DNA of 64,000 nucleotides from UBA7692 sp964650845 (lineage in GTDB: Bacteria > Bacteroidota > Bacteroidia > Chitinophagales > LD1). Position 1 is the stretch's first letter; the number at the start of each line of letters is the position of its first letter. Positions 62,443 to 64,000 of this stretch are shown here, in pieces. The stretch spans positions 1 to 64,000 of the forward strand of contig CAZYXR010000001.1 of the NCBI GenBank assembly GCA_964650845.1, given 5' to 3'. Both the position numbers and the translations under genes were made by a program. Below the pieces are notes generated by a model. That model was given only the letters and a program-made list of their open reading frames with translations. It had not been told where the DNA came from and did not search any database.

Positions 62443-63050
62443 TGATAACAAGAGTAATAGCCGTTCGAAATCTTGAGCAAAATATCGGGCAGGACTTATG
62501 TGAACTTTCAAAACAATTCGCCATCACAACTTTTATTGCGGGAAAGCAAAACAAAGGTTGGAAAGGATTAACTCTTGAGCGACTTGCAGGTTTATCTAAC
62601 GACAACAAGCAAGCGCCCAATGGGCTTGGTTTTGAGTTAAAATCAACAGCATTTTACCAAGTGAAAGGCGAATGGCGACCAAAGGAAACTTTTGCAATCA
62701 CAATGATCAATCAACAAAACTTGATTGACACTCCTTTTTTTAAAAGTCATTGTTGGGAGAAGCTAAAATCGCTCATTTATTGTGCAGTAAGTTGGAACGG
62801 TAAGCACAATGAAAAGTCTGAACTTTTACAGGTTAAATCTTTTGACTTTTTAGAAAGCGACACCTTGATACAAGAAATTCAAGCGGATTATGAATTTATC
62901 CGCAACAAACTAAAAACACAAGGTTTTGCAGCATTAACTGGCAAAGATGGAAAATGGATACAAGCAAGAACTAAAGGTACAGGACACGGCTCAACGAGCA
63001 GAGCATTTTATGCAAGAAAGTTGCTCATCAAAGAGAGTATTAAATTATAA
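62442..63050 (+). CDS. MutH/MvaI-like type II restriction endonuclease
   Basis: 202 residues from the ATG at 62442 (GTG at 62439 is also possible). The catalytic core appears as NKGWKGLTLERLAGLSNDNK (37-56) followed by GFELKSTAF (63-71, the E-L-K of the motif). This is the MutH/Sau3AI/MvaI-type PD-(D/E)XK arrangement in which the first Glu or Asp sits in the LER/LE segment. A basic C-terminus (RTKGTGHGSTSRAFYARK) may bind DNA. It is the partner of the preceding adenine methylase by position. The cut site is not deducible. Confidence 0.8.
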   Translation: MITRVIAVRNLEQNIGQDLCELSKQFAITTFIAGKQNKGWKGLTLERLAGLSNDNKQAPNGLGFELKSTAFYQVKGEWRPKETFAITMINQQNLIDTPFFKSHCWEKLKSLIYCAVSWNGKHNEKSELLQVKSFDFLESDTLIQEIQADYEFIRNKLKTQGFAALTGKDGKWIQARTKGTGHGSTSRAFYARKLLIKESIKL

Positions 63051-63127
63051 CCCAATACCATAAGCAGAGGAGAATATGCTATAAGCCGCTGCAAATAGTT
63101 TGGCGCAAAACCTTAATCTTGCACCTT

Positions 63128-63643
63128 ATGGCTTTAATACTACCTGTTCGCGGCATAGAGCCGAAGTTTGGCAACAACTGCTGGTTGGCGCCCAATGCCA
63201 CTGTTGTTGGCGAAGTAATCATGGGCAACGATTGCAGTGTGTGGTTCAATGCAGTAGTGCGTGGCGATGTGCATTTTATTCACATCGGTAACAAGGTTAA
63301 TATTCAAGATGGTGCCGTTATTCATGCTACTTATCAGCAAGCAGCTACCACCATTGGCAATAGTGTAAGTATAGGCCATAGAGCCATTGTGCATGGATGC
63401 ACGGTACACGACAACTCGCTAATTGGAATGGGCGCAATAGTAATGGACAACGCAGTAGTAGAGGAGCATTCCATTGTAGCTGCCGGAGCAGTAGTGAGCG
63501 AAAAAACGATAGTAAAAAGCGGATGGATTTACGCAGGTATTCCAGCAAAACCATTGAAGCAGGTTGACGAAAAAAACTTTAAACATCTTATAGAAAGAAT
63601 TAGCAATAACTATTCTATGTATGCATCGTGGTTTGTTGAATAA
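63128..63643 (+). CDS. Gamma-carbonic-anhydrase-like left-handed beta-helix protein
   Basis: 171 residues from the ATG at 63128. Hexapeptide repeats ([LIV]-G-x4) run through most of the protein. The metal-ligand histidines are in DGAVIHATYQ, SIGHRAIVHGC and related positions, as in the YrdA/PaaY/CaiE group of gamma-carbonic-anhydrase-like proteins. Whether it is an active carbonic anhydrase or a thioesterase-like or acyltransferase relative is not certain. It precedes idi by 45 bp. Confidence 0.88.
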   Translation: MALILPVRGIEPKFGNNCWLAPNATVVGEVIMGNDCSVWFNAVVRGDVHFIHIGNKVNIQDGAVIHATYQQAATTIGNSVSIGHRAIVHGCTVHDNSLIGMGAIVMDNAVVEEHSIVAAGAVVSEKTIVKSGWIYAGIPAKPLKQVDEKNFKHLIERISNNYSMYASWFVE

Positions 63644-63688
63644 CAGATAAACTTTAGATACAAGACTTCAAAAAAACACAACAACAAA

Positions 63689-64000
63689 ATGGAAGACATG
63701 CAGCAAGAAGAAAAAGTGGTTTTGGTAGATGAACAGTGCAACGAACTTGGTTTGATGCCAAAGCTGGAAGCACACGAAAAAGGAATGCTACACAAAGCTA
63801 TCAGTGTAATTATTTTTAACGACAATAGAGAAATGCTGGTTACTCAACGCGCATTTACAAAATATCATTGGGCGGGCATTTGGAGCAACACTTGCTGCAG
63901 CCACCCGCGCCAAGGCGAAAGTTTTAGCGATGCCGCACACCGCAGGCTACATGAAGAGCTTGGTTTTGAAACTCCGCTAACCGAAGCATTTCATTTTATT
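63689..64000 (+). CDS. idi: Isopentenyl-diphosphate delta-isomerase type I, 3' end missing
   Basis: 104 codons are visible from the ATG at 63689 to the window end with no stop. Type I Idi features are HKAISVIIFNDNREMLVTQR (35-54), the active-site cysteine block WSNTCCSHPRQGE (Cys70 aligning with E. coli Cys67), and the Nudix-like HRRLHEELGFE (84-94). It interconverts IPP and DMAPP and thus feeds the prenyl diphosphate synthase at 31493 and the sterol genes. It is the only gene of this pathway here that precedes prenyl condensation. Confidence 0.93.
   Translation, partial: MEDMQQEEKVVLVDEQCNELGLMPKLEAHEKGMLHKAISVIIFNDNREMLVTQRAFTKYHWAGIWSNTCCSHPRQGESFSDAAHRRLHEELGFETPLTEAFHFI

Overview
The window looks like a draft or metagenome scaffold from a member of the Bacteroidota (Bacteroidetes). 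The evidence is a MurF-alanine racemase fusion, gliding/type IX secretion (T9SS) components and cargo (GldG, SprB-type repeats, type A and type B sorting domains), a GH3-beta-lactamase fusion, a DUF2400 protein, and promoters of the phylum-specific form TTTG-N19-TAnnTTTG. The clearest of these promoters sits in front of a tRNA-Val. Two 10-N gaps interrupt otherwise intact genes, and in both the placeholder length is wrong by reading-frame arithmetic. The 5' end cuts a bifunctional aspartokinase/homoserine dehydrogenase and the 3' end cuts an isopentenyl diphosphate isomerase.

Layout. 1-9 kb: thrA, a three-gene minus-strand operon (enoyl-CoA hydratase, WbpB-like sugar dehydrogenase, GHMP kinase), a small secreted protein, an inverted-repeat element, clpP and yifB/comM. 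9-19.7 kb: a family 2 glycosyltransferase, recO, three polytopic membrane proteins of glycosyltransferase-C character (two are tandem paralogues), murF-alr, a PrsW protease and a DUF2400 protein. 19.7-28.9 kb: a compact promoter-to-terminator small RNA/leader, a 1261-residue T9SS adhesin with two C-type lectin domains, gldG, and a NagZ-like/beta-lactamase fusion. 29-42.5 kb: sterol genes. 42.8-52.7 kb: housekeeping and metabolism (AraC-type regulator, rpe, beta-carbonic anhydrase with a SulP transporter, a small heat-shock protein, methylmalonyl-CoA mutase). 52.9-59.3 kb: two large T9SS-secreted repeat proteins in visibly more GC-rich sequence. 59.3-64 kb: comEC, a second restriction-modification pair, a gamma-carbonic-anhydrase-like protein and idi.

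The most notable content is a sterol-synthesis gene set in a Bacteroidota context. It comprises an oxidosqualene cyclase with the eukaryote-type DCTAE motif, a short-chain polyprenyl diphosphate synthase just downstream, and, 7 kb away on the other strand, a eukaryote-type squalene synthase followed by squalene monooxygenase. idi lies further on. Together they cover IPP/DMAPP to farnesyl diphosphate, squalene, oxidosqualene and cyclised sterol. At the three product-determining positions the cyclase has Tyr/His/Ile, the cycloartenol-synthase combination rather than the lanosterol one.

Between the two sterol blocks lies an AT-rich restriction-modification island. A HaeIII-type endonuclease follows a C5 methyltransferase that is split in two by an inserted pair of genes, one of which looks like a PD-(D/E)XK nuclease. 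The split falls between motifs VIII and IX, with a repeat element at one junction and a thrice-repeated 12-mer at the other.
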